From contig CAZASK010000006.1 in the NCBI GenBank assembly GCA_964487845.1, positions 1-64,000 of the forward strand: a stretch of DNA of 64,000 nucleotides, read 5' to 3'. This stretch comes from CAZASK01 sp964487845 (GTDB lineage Bacteria > Chlamydiota > Chlamydiia > Chlamydiales > FEN-1388). The notes beneath the pieces are model-generated. The model ran no database searches, was not told the DNA's origin, and was given only the letters and a program-made list of their open reading frames with translations. The stretch's first letter is position 1. Every line of letters starts with the position of its first letter. This document shows, piece after piece, positions 51,884 to 60,796 of the stretch. The position numbers were made by a program, and so were the translations under genes.

Positions 51884-53380
51884 ATGAATGCAGTGAAGCC
51901 AACAAGAAAAGAAAATTTTGCAGAATGGTACCAACAGATTATCAAAGCAGCAGATCTTGCTGAAAATTCGCCTGTGCGTGGCTGCATGGTGATCAAACCG
52001 TGGGGATGGAGTATTTGGGAAGAGATAAAGAATTTCCTTGATAAAAGAATCAAAGAAACAGGTCACCAAAATGCCTATTTTCCTCTCTTTATTCCTTTGA
52101 GCTTTTTAGAAAAAGAAGCTGCCCATGTCGATGGATTTGCCAAGGAATGCGCTGTTGTCACACATCACAGACTTGAACAGAAAGAGGGTAAGTTAATTCC
52201 CGCTGGCCCTCTTGAAGAGCCATATGTGATTAGACCTACTTCTGAGACGATTATTGGAGATGCTTTTTCAAGATGGGTTCAGTCATGGCGTGATTTACCA
52301 TTGTGCATTAACCAGTGGGCAAATGTGGTGCGCTGGGAGATGCGTCCAAGGTTGTTTTTGCGTACAGCAGAATTTTTATGGCAAGAGGGGCATACGGTAC
52401 ATGCAACTGCTGAAGAAGCGCAGGAAGAGACGCTTTTGATGCTACGAGTGTATCATGAGCTGGCTCGCGAGGTAATAGGACTTCCCGTGATACTAGGTGA
52501 AAAGTCAGCAGGCGAGCGCTTTCCAGGGGCTGAAAATACCTATACGATTGAAGCTATTATGCAAGATGGTAAAGCGCTTCAATGTGGGACTTCTCACTAT
52601 TTAGGTCAAAATTTTTCTCGCGCCTTTGGAATCCGCTTTAATACGAAAGATGGCAAGTTGGAGCATGGCTTTACTACATCATGGGGCGTTACTACGAGGT
52701 TGATCGGTGCTCTGATCATGACACATGCTGATGATGATGGGCTACGTTTGCCGCCACGAATCGCTCCCTATCATGTCGTCATCATCCCGGTCTTGAATAA
52801 GCCAGAGGCTCATGATGCTGTACTTGCATATTGTAAAAAACTTCAGCAAGAGTTGTCGCAGCAGCAGTTTCATGGTCGCCAAGTAACGGTGCATATCGAT
52901 CTGAAAGATGAGCGCGCAGGGGAGAAAAATTGGCTTTGGATTAAGAGAGGTGTTCCTGTTCGTATCGAATGCGGTCTGAGAGATATTGAGCAAGGAGTGG
53001 TCATGATGTCAAGACGAGATCAGCCGCCGAAGCAAAAAGTCGCAGTCTCTGCAGCACACCTTTCTGCGCAGATAGTTTCAATTTTACAAGATATTCAAGA
53101 TCAATATCTCATGCAGGCAGAAGAATTTTATCGAGGATATATTCGTGAAGATATTGTTGATTTCGAAGGGTTGAAGGCATTTTTTTCTACAACTGAAGAT
53201 GAGCCTGTACGCGGCGTTGTAAAAGCAAAATGGAGCATGGATCCCGATTCTGAGGAGCGGCTAAAGGAGATGAAAGTAACCATTCGCTGTCTGCCTTTAG
53301 AGCAAAACGGCACGAAAGGAATCTGCGTTCTTACAGGGAAAGAGGCTACAACGGATGCCATCTTTGCCAGAGCATATTAA
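51884..53380 (+). CDS. proS: prolyl-tRNA synthetase, archaeal/eukaryal (type 3) form
   Basis: Charges tRNA-Pro. The protein (498 residues) begins ENFAEWYQQIIKAADL and has the class II motifs: RPTSETIIGDAF, NQWANVVRWEMRPRLFLRTAEFLWQEGHT (given as separate parts of motif 2) and TTSWGVTTRLIGALIMTHAD as motif 3. It lacks the editing insertion of the long bacterial ProRS and matches the shorter archaeal/eukaryal type, with the usual C-terminal extension. The start at 51884 has GGAG 8 nt upstream; the extension to 51827 lies in the palindrome. C. trachomatis carries the longer type by memory, so replacement or transfer is likely. Confidence 0.93.
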   Translation: MNAVKPTRKENFAEWYQQIIKAADLAENSPVRGCMVIKPWGWSIWEEIKNFLDKRIKETGHQNAYFPLFIPLSFLEKEAAHVDGFAKECAVVTHHRLEQKEGKLIPAGPLEEPYVIRPTSETIIGDAFSRWVQSWRDLPLCINQWANVVRWEMRPRLFLRTAEFLWQEGHTVHATAEEAQEETLLMLRVYHELAREVIGLPVILGEKSAGERFPGAENTYTIEAIMQDGKALQCGTSHYLGQNFSRAFGIRFNTKDGKLEHGFTTSWGVTTRLIGALIMTHADDDGLRLPPRIAPYHVVIIPVLNKPEAHDAVLAYCKKLQQELSQQQFHGRQVTVHIDLKDERAGEKNWLWIKRGVPVRIECGLRDIEQGVVMMSRRDQPPKQKVAVSAAHLSAQIVSILQDIQDQYLMQAEEFYRGYIREDIVDFEGLKAFFSTTEDEPVRGVVKAKWSMDPDSEERLKEMKVTIRCLPLEQNGTKGICVLTGKEATTDAIFARAY

Positions 53381-53386
53381 TATCAA

Positions 53387-53686
53387 TCAACGTACGAAAA
53401 TCCAATGACCGCCAGGCCTGACGTCAAAGATATTTTCTTTCTTTTTGATGGCAGCCTGTGCTGCGTCGATACGACGCGCAAGCACATCTTCTAGATGGCG
53501 ACGCTGTTTTTCAAGTAGCTCATAGAGAGCTTTTGGCATTTTTTGTTTATCGCTGAGCAAGCGCAGAAGCTCTTCTGGGGTTGTTCCAAATGCTTGAAAC
53601 AGCTCCATATTCTCTAGCTGCATTTTTTCGATGTCTTTCGATAGTTTTTCATATTTTTTATTTAAATCGTCGATGTTGTCTGTCAT
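53387..53686 (-). CDS. small coiled-coil protein
   Basis: A 99-residue charged protein with a coiled-coil N-terminal half (LNKKYEKLSKDIEKMQLENM) and a helical middle (ALYELLEKQRRHLEDVLARR), ending HWIFVR. A small conserved protein of this kind lies beside proS in Chlamydia (CT391-CT392 region from memory). Function is unknown; a structural or regulatory partner is possible. GAGAT precedes the start. It is convergent with proS, 6 nt apart. Confidence 0.65.
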   Translation of the reverse strand: MTDNIDDLNKKYEKLSKDIEKMQLENMELFQAFGTTPEELLRLLSDKQKMPKALYELLEKQRRHLEDVLARRIDAAQAAIKKKENIFDVRPGGHWIFVR

Positions 53687-53749
53687 AGATTTATCTCATT
53701 AAAGTTTAGTGTGTGATACCAGAAAAATATATAAATACAAATATCCGAT

Positions 53750-55117
53750 TTATTTTCCCATTAAATTTATATTGTTTAATGCTTCTTGTAAAATGACTTG
53801 TTGATGGAGATTGTTCTTTTTACTTGCCAGATCCCATTTTATTTGAGCAGTCTTAAGGAAGACTGGTTTAGTCTTGCAAACCAATAGTTTTTCAAGTATG
53901 TATAAATCATCTTTACTATCGTATAGAGGGTTTGTTTTCAGATCAAGCAGTACGAGAGCTAATTGAGAGTAATCAGTAGTAGAGTTGCCATTTGTATCAC
54001 GCGTTGAGGTATCTTTCCACTCTGCACACATAACCATATGTTTTATGTTATGGATCACTTCTACTTGAGTAGATGACTTGTGTTGTCGTTCTTTGAGCCT
54101 TTCGAATAGAAGAGCTACCTCTGTAAGGCAGAGTCGTTTGCATGGAGGGAGTTGCGCGGCAAGAGAAAAAGTGGTGTCGGAGACGTGGGGCGCTGTGCAA
54201 GCAAAAAGAAAACCTGGAATATAGTCGTTTTGTTGTAAGGACTTGGTGAGCATGATGAAGCTATTATGGAGGGATTCATCAAGTTTTTCTAGCCATGTGT
54301 GGTCCACGTTCTCACTAAATGGCGTCCCATTAGAATCGCCTGTATAAAAATAATAGAGCAGTTCGAATCCATACCGTGCATTATTGACATGAGAGATGAT
54401 TGATTGTAGAAGGTATAAGACTAGTTGTTCGGGTTTTGTTTTGCATATATCAGAAAAGAGGACTGCTAGAGAATGAATAACATGTATCTGCTCTTTTGTT
54501 TTGAGTGGGGATTTTTTTTCCCATTGTAAAAACAGGTGAGAGATCATTACAGGAAGCGCTTTTATAGGGTCCATGAGATGATTTTTTTCGAAAGCCCTAT
54601 TTGTCAATTTGGATAAGCAAAGCATTTCTTTTTGATCATATGACGTTTCAGAGCAGACGGTTTTTATCTCAGAATGATTTACAAAATTTTTTATATGTTT
54701 TTCAAAAGAGCATTCACTGGATTTTTCATCCCACTCTTGTGAATTGATGATGTGAGAGATTGAGTCATTACCGAGTTTTTGTGCCTTTTTGAGTTGGATG
54801 AAATAATCGGGTAGTGTGGAAATAAATAACTCAAGAAAGAGAGGATTGTGTGATTTGTCATAGAGAGCTAAGTAGAGTAAAAGACACCCTTGTAGTTCTC
54901 GTAGCTGTGGGAGCTTATACGCACAGAAGTTGTTTTTCAGTTCATCTTCTGCTTTTTCAATAAACTGTTTACAATATAGACCCGACGGCCAGTCCAGCAT
55001 TGCTTGATCAAGTAGTTGGACACTTTGCTTTTGCGTGGTGTCTTCAAGACATAATTGTTCGAGCTCCTGTAGATTGAAAAATGAATGAGATTTTGGAATT
55101 GGACAGAGTGGATTCAT
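53750..55117 (-). CDS. hypothetical protein
   Basis: A 455-residue soluble, helical, Cys- and Leu-rich protein that I do not recognise. It has no signal peptide or membrane segment. KNHLMDPIKALPVMISHLFL and CKRLCLTEVALLFERLKER are examples of its amphipathic helices. AAGGAC is 5 nt before the start. It sits just downstream of plsB on the same strand (15-nt gap), so co-transcription with plsB and rng is possible. Confidence 0.55.
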   Translation of the reverse strand: MNPLCPIPKSHSFFNLQELEQLCLEDTTQKQSVQLLDQAMLDWPSGLYCKQFIEKAEDELKNNFCAYKLPQLRELQGCLLLYLALYDKSHNPLFLELFISTLPDYFIQLKKAQKLGNDSISHIINSQEWDEKSSECSFEKHIKNFVNHSEIKTVCSETSYDQKEMLCLSKLTNRAFEKNHLMDPIKALPVMISHLFLQWEKKSPLKTKEQIHVIHSLAVLFSDICKTKPEQLVLYLLQSIISHVNNARYGFELLYYFYTGDSNGTPFSENVDHTWLEKLDESLHNSFIMLTKSLQQNDYIPGFLFACTAPHVSDTTFSLAAQLPPCKRLCLTEVALLFERLKERQHKSSTQVEVIHNIKHMVMCAEWKDTSTRDTNGNSTTDYSQLALVLLDLKTNPLYDSKDDLYILEKLLVCKTKPVFLKTAQIKWDLASKKNNLHQQVILQEALNNINLMGK

Positions 55118-55132
55118 AAAGTCCTTCCTATA

Positions 55133-56140
55133 TTAGGTATTATGAAAACGTTCGTGATTTTCCTTTACCTGCTGCCACATAGCTAGAGCTCGTATTTTAC
55201 GCTCCTGCTTCTTGTCATCGACTATCTGTCCTTGTGGTTTATCGAAAGACCACTCTGGACTAAAATGGAGGTGTGCTGGAGAAAAGAGGGTTGAGCGGAG
55301 TTCTCCGATCGTCTGGTGAGGTACGACTGGAGGGGGTAAGAGTGCATACGTTGAAAGAGCGAGTGTATGAAAATGCGTTTTGGTCTTTGCTCGCTGGGCA
55401 ATCAGATAGAGCATTTCTATGCTTTGAGGATCAAAGGGTGCAACCTCAATTACTTTCTCTTCGTTGAGACGATCGCGGCCGCCGCTAGGAGCAATATAGA
55501 TACATTTACCGCCTTCTCGAAGAAGCTCTTCCATCACTTTCAGTGTTTTTTGATTGTGCCTTATTTTTTCAGATTTTTGCTCAGGAGGCTGATCTAAATA
55601 TTTTTTTGAGTAGATACAGAGTAGGTTTCTTCCCAGGCTAAATGGAATCGCGAGTGGATCTGTAATGACTCGATGACCGGCTACAAAAATCATATTTTCT
55701 GCCAAATAGGGATGTTCTTTTTCTATCAGTAAGCTGATAATTTGTGGGTCGATTTCAGTTTGGTGATTTGAAAAGAGGATCGCATTTTCCTTCTTTTGAA
55801 TGGCCTCTTGTATTTTGCCCAATGCTTCTTTACCTCGTACAGTAGAGTGAGAGATGTCGAGCAGGGGGCGCACAAAGTCAAGCCCAAAACGATAGTAGTC
55901 AAATGGGGAGCGAAGAGCTGTATGAAAAGGTTGAAATTGATAAGGGGTTGCTATTTGCTCTGCTACAAGCTTGAAAAAAAGAGTAAAACGGTCCAGGACA
56001 ATGTCTAGTGAGTGACCGCTTGCCCGCGCTGCTCGTGCATAGCTCACTAAAAATTCCTTCACCTCACTCTTCATGTGCTCAGGAATGAGGGGCGAATCTA
56101 ACAACTTGAGCAGAGGATCTGTTTCACTCGTAGCATCCAT
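55133..56140 (-). CDS. plsB: glycerol-3-phosphate acyltransferase, plant-plastid type (PlsB)
   Basis: Transfers an acyl chain to sn-glycerol-3-phosphate, the first step in phospholipid synthesis. The acyltransferase block is FSNHQTEIDPQII (NHxxxxD, about residue 139), then FVAGHRVITDPLAIPFSLGR, KYLDQP and IYIAPSGGRDR. This soluble 335-residue form is related to plant chloroplast GPAT, not to the long E. coli PlsB; it is known in chlamydiae. It lies 10 nt after rng. Its acyl donors are supplied through the PlsX/ACP pathway (plsX at 59236). Confidence 0.88.
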   Translation of the reverse strand: MDATSETDPLLKLLDSPLIPEHMKSEVKEFLVSYARAARASGHSLDIVLDRFTLFFKLVAEQIATPYQFQPFHTALRSPFDYYRFGLDFVRPLLDISHSTVRGKEALGKIQEAIQKKENAILFSNHQTEIDPQIISLLIEKEHPYLAENMIFVAGHRVITDPLAIPFSLGRNLLCIYSKKYLDQPPEQKSEKIRHNQKTLKVMEELLREGGKCIYIAPSGGRDRLNEEKVIEVAPFDPQSIEMLYLIAQRAKTKTHFHTLALSTYALLPPPVVPHQTIGELRSTLFSPAHLHFSPEWSFDKPQGQIVDDKKQERKIRALAMWQQVKENHERFHNT

Positions 56141-56150
56141 GGATCACCAT

Positions 56151-57695
56151 TTATACTTCGATAAGTTTTTGGTTTATTGAAGAGAAAAAACGCCATTCGT
56201 TTAAGTGAAGTTCATCGAGTACGCCCCACTCTAATCGCGCATTCATTGATTCGGCAACGGTTTGAAAATGTTCTTTATCCCCGCATTCTTCTAAATAGTG
56301 ATCAAGCTGAGGATGGACTGTAAGTTTAAGGGCAAATTGCTGACCGATAGCAATCACTTTTTTGAGTTGGCGCTCAATTTCAATGGAGATGCTCTCATGA
56401 GTTTTTATCGATCCCGAGCCAGCGCAATAGGGACAATTTGTGTAAATTGTTTGCATCAGAGATCCTCGACTTCTTTGCCGTGTCATTTCTACTAGTCCCA
56501 GCTCGCTCATACCAAGAAGTGTACATTTTGCAGAGTCTTCTTTCATGCAATCTTTAAAGTGATCCAGAACACGTCGTTGATTTTTCCGTGATCTCATGTC
56601 AATAAAATCACAAATGACAAGTCCGCCAATATTGCGGATACGTAGTTGGCGAGCGATCTCCTCTGCAGCTTCCAAGTTGATACGTACCAATGTTTCTTCT
56701 ACGTCCTGAGCATTCGTGCTTTTACTTCTGCCTGAGTTGACGTCAATGGTGTGCATCGCCTCTGTTTGGTCAAAGAATAAATAGCCGCCGCTACCCAGCC
56801 AAATTTTATGGCGTAAGCTCTTTTCGATTTCCTTTTCTACGCCGAATCGCTCAAACATGGGCATTTTATCTCTATAAAATTCTATGCGTAGAGGATGTTC
56901 ACTGGCATATGGGGCATACAGTTTTTTACAGTGTTGATAGGTGTTGTAATCATCTACAAGGAGTCGATCAAACCGTTTGTCAACAGCCGTCATCACCGTT
57001 TTTTTGATGAGATCAGACTCTTCATAGAGTAGCCCAGCACCAGGAGTGCGATTGAAATTTTCCATGATCGTTTGCCATGTACGCATGAGTTCTGTCGCCT
57101 CGCTGACAAGCATCTCTTGAGTTGCATTTTGACTTGCTGTGCGGCATATCAAGCCCATATTTTTTGGGAAATCAAATGATCGGATGATTCTTTTTAGACG
57201 ATCTCTTGATTGCGAGTCTTCAATTTTTCGGGATACACCTCTGTGAGGAGAGTTTGGCAGAAGCACGAGATAGCGACCGGGGAGAGAGATTTTTGAAGTA
57301 AGGCGTGCTCCTTTGCTGCCTATTGGTTCTTTTACAACCTGTACAATCACTGATTGGTCGAGTTTGAGAATTTGGTCGATTTTTTGATTTTGAGCTTTTG
57401 TGGTGTCTAATTTAGAGATGTCGTAGTCGAGATCGAAGTCCATGTCGAACATCTCTTCAAATTTCTTTGTATTTTCGATAATATCAGAGATGTGGATAAA
57501 GCCATTTTCTCCGGCTTGGATGTAGATGAATGCCGATTGAATATTGTGAAGGATGTTGGTAACTTTCCCTTTATAGATATTACCAGTAATTTGTCTCTCT
57601 TGCTTTCTTTCTACCGTAAGATCATGAAGAACGCCTTTTTTAAGGGTAGCCGCACGTATTTCTTTGGTTTCAATATTGAGTAAGATTTCTTGCAT
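56151..57695 (-). CDS. rng: ribonuclease G (Rne/Rng family)
   Basis: Endoribonuclease for rRNA and mRNA processing, 514 residues. An N-terminal S1 domain (TGNIYKGKVTNILHNIQSAF) is followed by the RNase-H-like core with catalytic Asp residues in MHTIDVNSGRS and GGLVICDFIDMR, and the zinc-link CPYCAGSG. There is no long RNase E degradosome tail. The gene is called cafE in Chlamydia. It starts divergently from the transporter at 57809, so a shared promoter region lies between 57696 and 57808. Confidence 0.92.
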   Translation of the reverse strand: MQEILLNIETKEIRAATLKKGVLHDLTVERKQERQITGNIYKGKVTNILHNIQSAFIYIQAGENGFIHISDIIENTKKFEEMFDMDFDLDYDISKLDTTKAQNQKIDQILKLDQSVIVQVVKEPIGSKGARLTSKISLPGRYLVLLPNSPHRGVSRKIEDSQSRDRLKRIIRSFDFPKNMGLICRTASQNATQEMLVSEATELMRTWQTIMENFNRTPGAGLLYEESDLIKKTVMTAVDKRFDRLLVDDYNTYQHCKKLYAPYASEHPLRIEFYRDKMPMFERFGVEKEIEKSLRHKIWLGSGGYLFFDQTEAMHTIDVNSGRSKSTNAQDVEETLVRINLEAAEEIARQLRIRNIGGLVICDFIDMRSRKNQRRVLDHFKDCMKEDSAKCTLLGMSELGLVEMTRQRSRGSLMQTIYTNCPYCAGSGSIKTHESISIEIERQLKKVIAIGQQFALKLTVHPQLDHYLEECGDKEHFQTVAESMNARLEWGVLDELHLNEWRFFSSINQKLIEV

Positions 57696-57808
57696 GTGAA
57701 GTCCTCGGAATAAGTTAGTTCCTAATCATACCTTTTCAAAGTCATTTCTCGAAACCTGGAAATACTGTATACTCCTTCTTTTTCTCATCTCAGTAAGGTA
57801 GACGCTCA

Positions 57809-59005
57809 ATGGCAAAATTACATGTAGGAGGAGGATCGCTCCTTGTTGCAGGCACTTCAGTTGGTGCTGGTATGTTAGGTCTTCCAGTGGTTGCAGGTGC
57901 GGCAGGTTTCATCCCTGCTCTTTTTACTGTTATCTTCTGTTGGGGATTTATGTGTATGACGGGACTTCTCTATGCAGAGCTTGCATGTACATACAAAGAT
58001 GATGCCAACATTTTGAGTATGGCGGGTAGAACGTTAGGGCGGATAGGCAAGCCCATTACTTTAGCGGTGTATTTATTTTTTTTCTATTCGCTAACAGTTG
58101 CCTATTTTATTATTGGGGGAGATATTTTATCGCTTGTTACCCCGAGCGTTTTTGGTGTACAAGAGAGAATTTTTCTCTTTGCTTGCCTGTTCGTGCCGGT
58201 TGTGGCCGTCGGCAAGAGATTAGTCGACCCGTGTAATCGTCTGTGCATGTGGGGGCTTTTTGCCGCCTATTTTTGCTTTATTGGAGTAGGAGCTTCATCT
58301 GTACACTCAGAGAATCTATGGATGAAAGAATGGAGTGTAGCAGCTTTTGTCATGCCAGTAGCCTTTGCTTCGTTTGGCTTTCAAGGCACTATTCCTACAC
58401 TTGCAAGTTGGATGGGCTATGATATTAAAAATATTAAAAAATCAATTGTTATCGGCACGTTGATTACCCTTGCGATATATATCGTCTGGTTGCTGTTGAT
58501 TCTTGGGATTGTCCCTTATGTAGGAGATGGCGGCCTCCAGGATGCATTGAGTCAAGGATATGATGCTATTAAGCCTCTTGAGCGCTTTACGAATAATCGT
58601 GCTGTAGTTTTTATTGGGCAGTCTTTTGCTTTCTTTGCACTCGTAACTTCATTTTTAGGAGTGGGCTCAGGACTTGTTGACTTTGTCGCTGACGCATGTC
58701 GTTTTGATGTGAAAACAAAGAAAGCGCGGCTTACAGCGCTTGCCATCGCATTTTTCCCACCTCTTGTATTTTCCTGCTTTTACCCTCATATTTTCTTAGA
58801 AGCACTCGGGTATGCTGGAGGATTTGGATCGGCGCTTTTGTTAGGTGCTTTACCTATTGCGATGGTGTTTTTTGCAAAGTATCGATACAAGACGCTCACA
58901 ACAGAGGCTTTTTATACAAAAAAGTGGGCACTTACAGCGCTCTTTATATGCGTATTATTTGAAATTGGCTGCGAATGCATCCATCTTCTTGTACGAAATC
59001 AATAA
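57809..59005 (+). CDS. tyrP: aromatic amino acid permease (TyrP/HAAAP family)
   Basis: A 398-residue inner-membrane proton symporter with about 11 helices. The start GGGSLLVAGTSVGAGMLGLP is the hallmark of the hydroxy/aromatic amino acid permease family, and VAFASFGFQGTIPTLASWMG and YDAIKPLERF fit TyrP/Mtr. Tyrosine or tryptophan is the likely cargo; chlamydiae have several tyrP copies. AAGGTAG is 8 nt before the ATG. It is followed by rpmF after 49 nt. Confidence 0.85.
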   Translation: MAKLHVGGGSLLVAGTSVGAGMLGLPVVAGAAGFIPALFTVIFCWGFMCMTGLLYAELACTYKDDANILSMAGRTLGRIGKPITLAVYLFFFYSLTVAYFIIGGDILSLVTPSVFGVQERIFLFACLFVPVVAVGKRLVDPCNRLCMWGLFAAYFCFIGVGASSVHSENLWMKEWSVAAFVMPVAFASFGFQGTIPTLASWMGYDIKNIKKSIVIGTLITLAIYIVWLLLILGIVPYVGDGGLQDALSQGYDAIKPLERFTNNRAVVFIGQSFAFFALVTSFLGVGSGLVDFVADACRFDVKTKKARLTALAIAFFPPLVFSCFYPHIFLEALGYAGGFGSALLLGALPIAMVFFAKYRYKTLTTEAFYTKKWALTALFICVLFEIGCECIHLLVRNQ

Positions 59006-59054
59006 AACGAGCTATACTTCATGCAAGTTACTATAATTTTGGAGAATTCATCAC

Positions 59055-59231
59055 ATGGCAGTACCACGTAATAGACACTCAAATGCACGCAAAAACACAA
59101 AGCGCGCACACCATGCTAAGACACCTAAGTGCCTTTCTACTTGTTCAAATTGTAGAGCAAAGAAGATGCCTCATACTACATGCCCATCTTGTGGTCACTA
59201 TGCAGGCAAGCTTGTTCTCTCGGTTGAATAA
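59055..59231 (+). CDS. rpmF: 50S ribosomal protein L32
   Basis: A 58-residue protein: MAVPRNRHSNARKNTKRAHH at the start and two zinc CxxC pairs (CSNC, CPSC) separated by RAKKMPHTT, followed by GHYAG, all diagnostic of L32. GGAG is 12 nt before the ATG. It precedes plsX by 4 nt, the usual rpmF-plsX pairing in bacteria. Confidence 0.95.
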   Translation: MAVPRNRHSNARKNTKRAHHAKTPKCLSTCSNCRAKKMPHTTCPSCGHYAGKLVLSVE

Positions 59232-59235
59232 ATAG

Positions 59236-60165
59236 ATGCGAGATCATGTCATAGGCGTTGATCTCATGGGGGGGGATATTTCCCCCTTGCTCGTTTTTGA
59301 AGCAGCGCTCGATGTGCTCACTGTACATCCGAGTATTCGCTTTTGTTTTTTTACAACTTCTCAATTTGTTCCTTCTGTGTCTTCTCCACATGAGGTGATC
59401 ATATGTCGCGATTTTGTGGAGCCTTCGTCTGATCCTATGCGGGCGGTACGTACCCAAAAACAGTCTACATTATGTGTTGCCGTTGACAAGCTTCATGAGC
59501 GAGTGTGCGACGCTTTGGTAACTACTGCGAATACTGGGGCTTTGCTCACGAAAGTTGCTATGACCCTTCCATTTTTACCAGGATGTGATCGTCCTGCGCT
59601 TGTTACTGAATTCCCAGGTAAAGAAAAAATGATTGCCGTGCTCGATGTAGGCGCTTCTGTGCAGGCTCGAGTCTCTCAGCTTGTGCAATTTGCTGTTTTA
59701 GGAGCTCGTTATGTGCATGAAGTGTATGGAAGAGCATGTCCGAAAGTTGCATTATTGAATATCGGTGTTGAACATAAAAAAGGCACTTTAGAGCTTCGTG
59801 AGGCGTATAGGGAGCTTGCTGAGAGATCAGATGATTCATTCCAATTTGTTGGAAATGTTGAGCCTCATCATGTTTTCACAGCTGATATCGATGTCTTAGT
59901 TACAAATGGATTCACCGGAAATATTTTCTTAAAGGCAGTGGAAGGGACTGCTATGTATATTAGAGAGCTTCTCAAAACGATATCTGAAGCGGATACAGCT
60001 GTGTGTGCAGCTCTTGAGAAAAAGCTGTATCAACGATCTTTTCATGGGGCATTTGTGATTGGAGTTGCCGCTCCTATCATGAAATGTCATGGTTTTTCTA
60101 CAAAGCAAGAGATAACCCAAGCTATCACCTCTCTTGTGTATAGACTGCCTCATAATAATCATTAG
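59236..60165 (+). CDS. plsX: phosphate acyltransferase PlsX
   Basis: Makes acyl-phosphate from acyl-ACP for phospholipid synthesis, a peripheral membrane enzyme. GVDLMGGDISPLLVFEAAL at the start, ALVTTANTGALLTKVAM (about residue 94), LLNIGVEHKKGTLELREAY and DVLVTNGFTGNIFLKAVEG are the family blocks. The length of 309 residues is slightly short but complete. It belongs with rpmF upstream and supports PlsB at 55133. The start is 4 nt past the rpmF stop. Confidence 0.93.
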   Translation: MRDHVIGVDLMGGDISPLLVFEAALDVLTVHPSIRFCFFTTSQFVPSVSSPHEVIICRDFVEPSSDPMRAVRTQKQSTLCVAVDKLHERVCDALVTTANTGALLTKVAMTLPFLPGCDRPALVTEFPGKEKMIAVLDVGASVQARVSQLVQFAVLGARYVHEVYGRACPKVALLNIGVEHKKGTLELREAYRELAERSDDSFQFVGNVEPHHVFTADIDVLVTNGFTGNIFLKAVEGTAMYIRELLKTISEADTAVCAALEKKLYQRSFHGAFVIGVAAPIMKCHGFSTKQEITQAITSLVYRLPHNNH

Positions 60166-60169
60166 AAGT

Positions 60170-60796
60170 CTATTCATGACAAGGAGTTGCTTGCTGTAAC
60201 CTTGCTGCACAAGCTTCGATAGGCTCATCATCTTCAAAGGTGATAGGATCATGGAAGTGGATTTCTACTTTTGCAAAGGGAAGCGGTATTTTAAAGCGGT
60301 CCCAGCTTTTTAATGTGGCGACCGAAGAGGCTGTCCACGTAAAGGGGAAAATGCGGGCTTGAGTTTGTTGACCTGCGATGATAACCCCTGGTTTTACTTC
60401 ATAGCATGGTCCTCTGGGCCCATCTGGAGTAATAAAAGCTACCTGCTTATTTTTTAGTGCTCGTATCATCTCAATAAGTGCTTGATACCGCTTTTTATGT
60501 CCTATGCGAATGACATCAATTTTGCAAAAGTTTGTAGCAAAAAGCGTCGGTATATCGCCATCTCGACTTTTGCTGATAAGAGCTGTATATTTCACCGATT
60601 TTGTAAGATAGAGGGGAAGATACGCTGCCAAAAAAAGTCTATTATGCCACATAGAGAGCATTACTGGTGGGCCATTTCTTGATTGCTGCTCTTCACAAGC
60701 TGTGAGAAAGTGTTCGAGGCCATGCACACGTATACGAAGTGTTTTTGTAAGAAGCACAAAAGTCCAAGTCAGCAGTAGCGATAAAAGTCGTTTCAT
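60170..60796 (-). CDS. DUF374 lysophospholipid acyltransferase-like protein
   Basis: A 208-residue membrane-associated acyltransferase of the DUF374 group. MWHNRLFLAAYL holds the unusual HN(x)4 replacement of the HxxxxD site typical of this group, and ITPDGPRGPCYEVKPGVIIAG is the second block. It overlaps lpxB by 4 nt, so it is co-translated with it and probably acts on lipid A or phospholipid precursors; in some chlamydiae and proteobacteria DUF374 genes neighbour Kdo/lipid A genes. The exact substrate is unknown. Confidence 0.82.
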   Translation of the reverse strand: MKRLLSLLLTWTFVLLTKTLRIRVHGLEHFLTACEEQQSRNGPPVMLSMWHNRLFLAAYLPLYLTKSVKYTALISKSRDGDIPTLFATNFCKIDVIRIGHKKRYQALIEMIRALKNKQVAFITPDGPRGPCYEVKPGVIIAGQQTQARIFPFTWTASSVATLKSWDRFKIPLPFAKVEIHFHDPITFEDDEPIEACAARLQQATPCHE

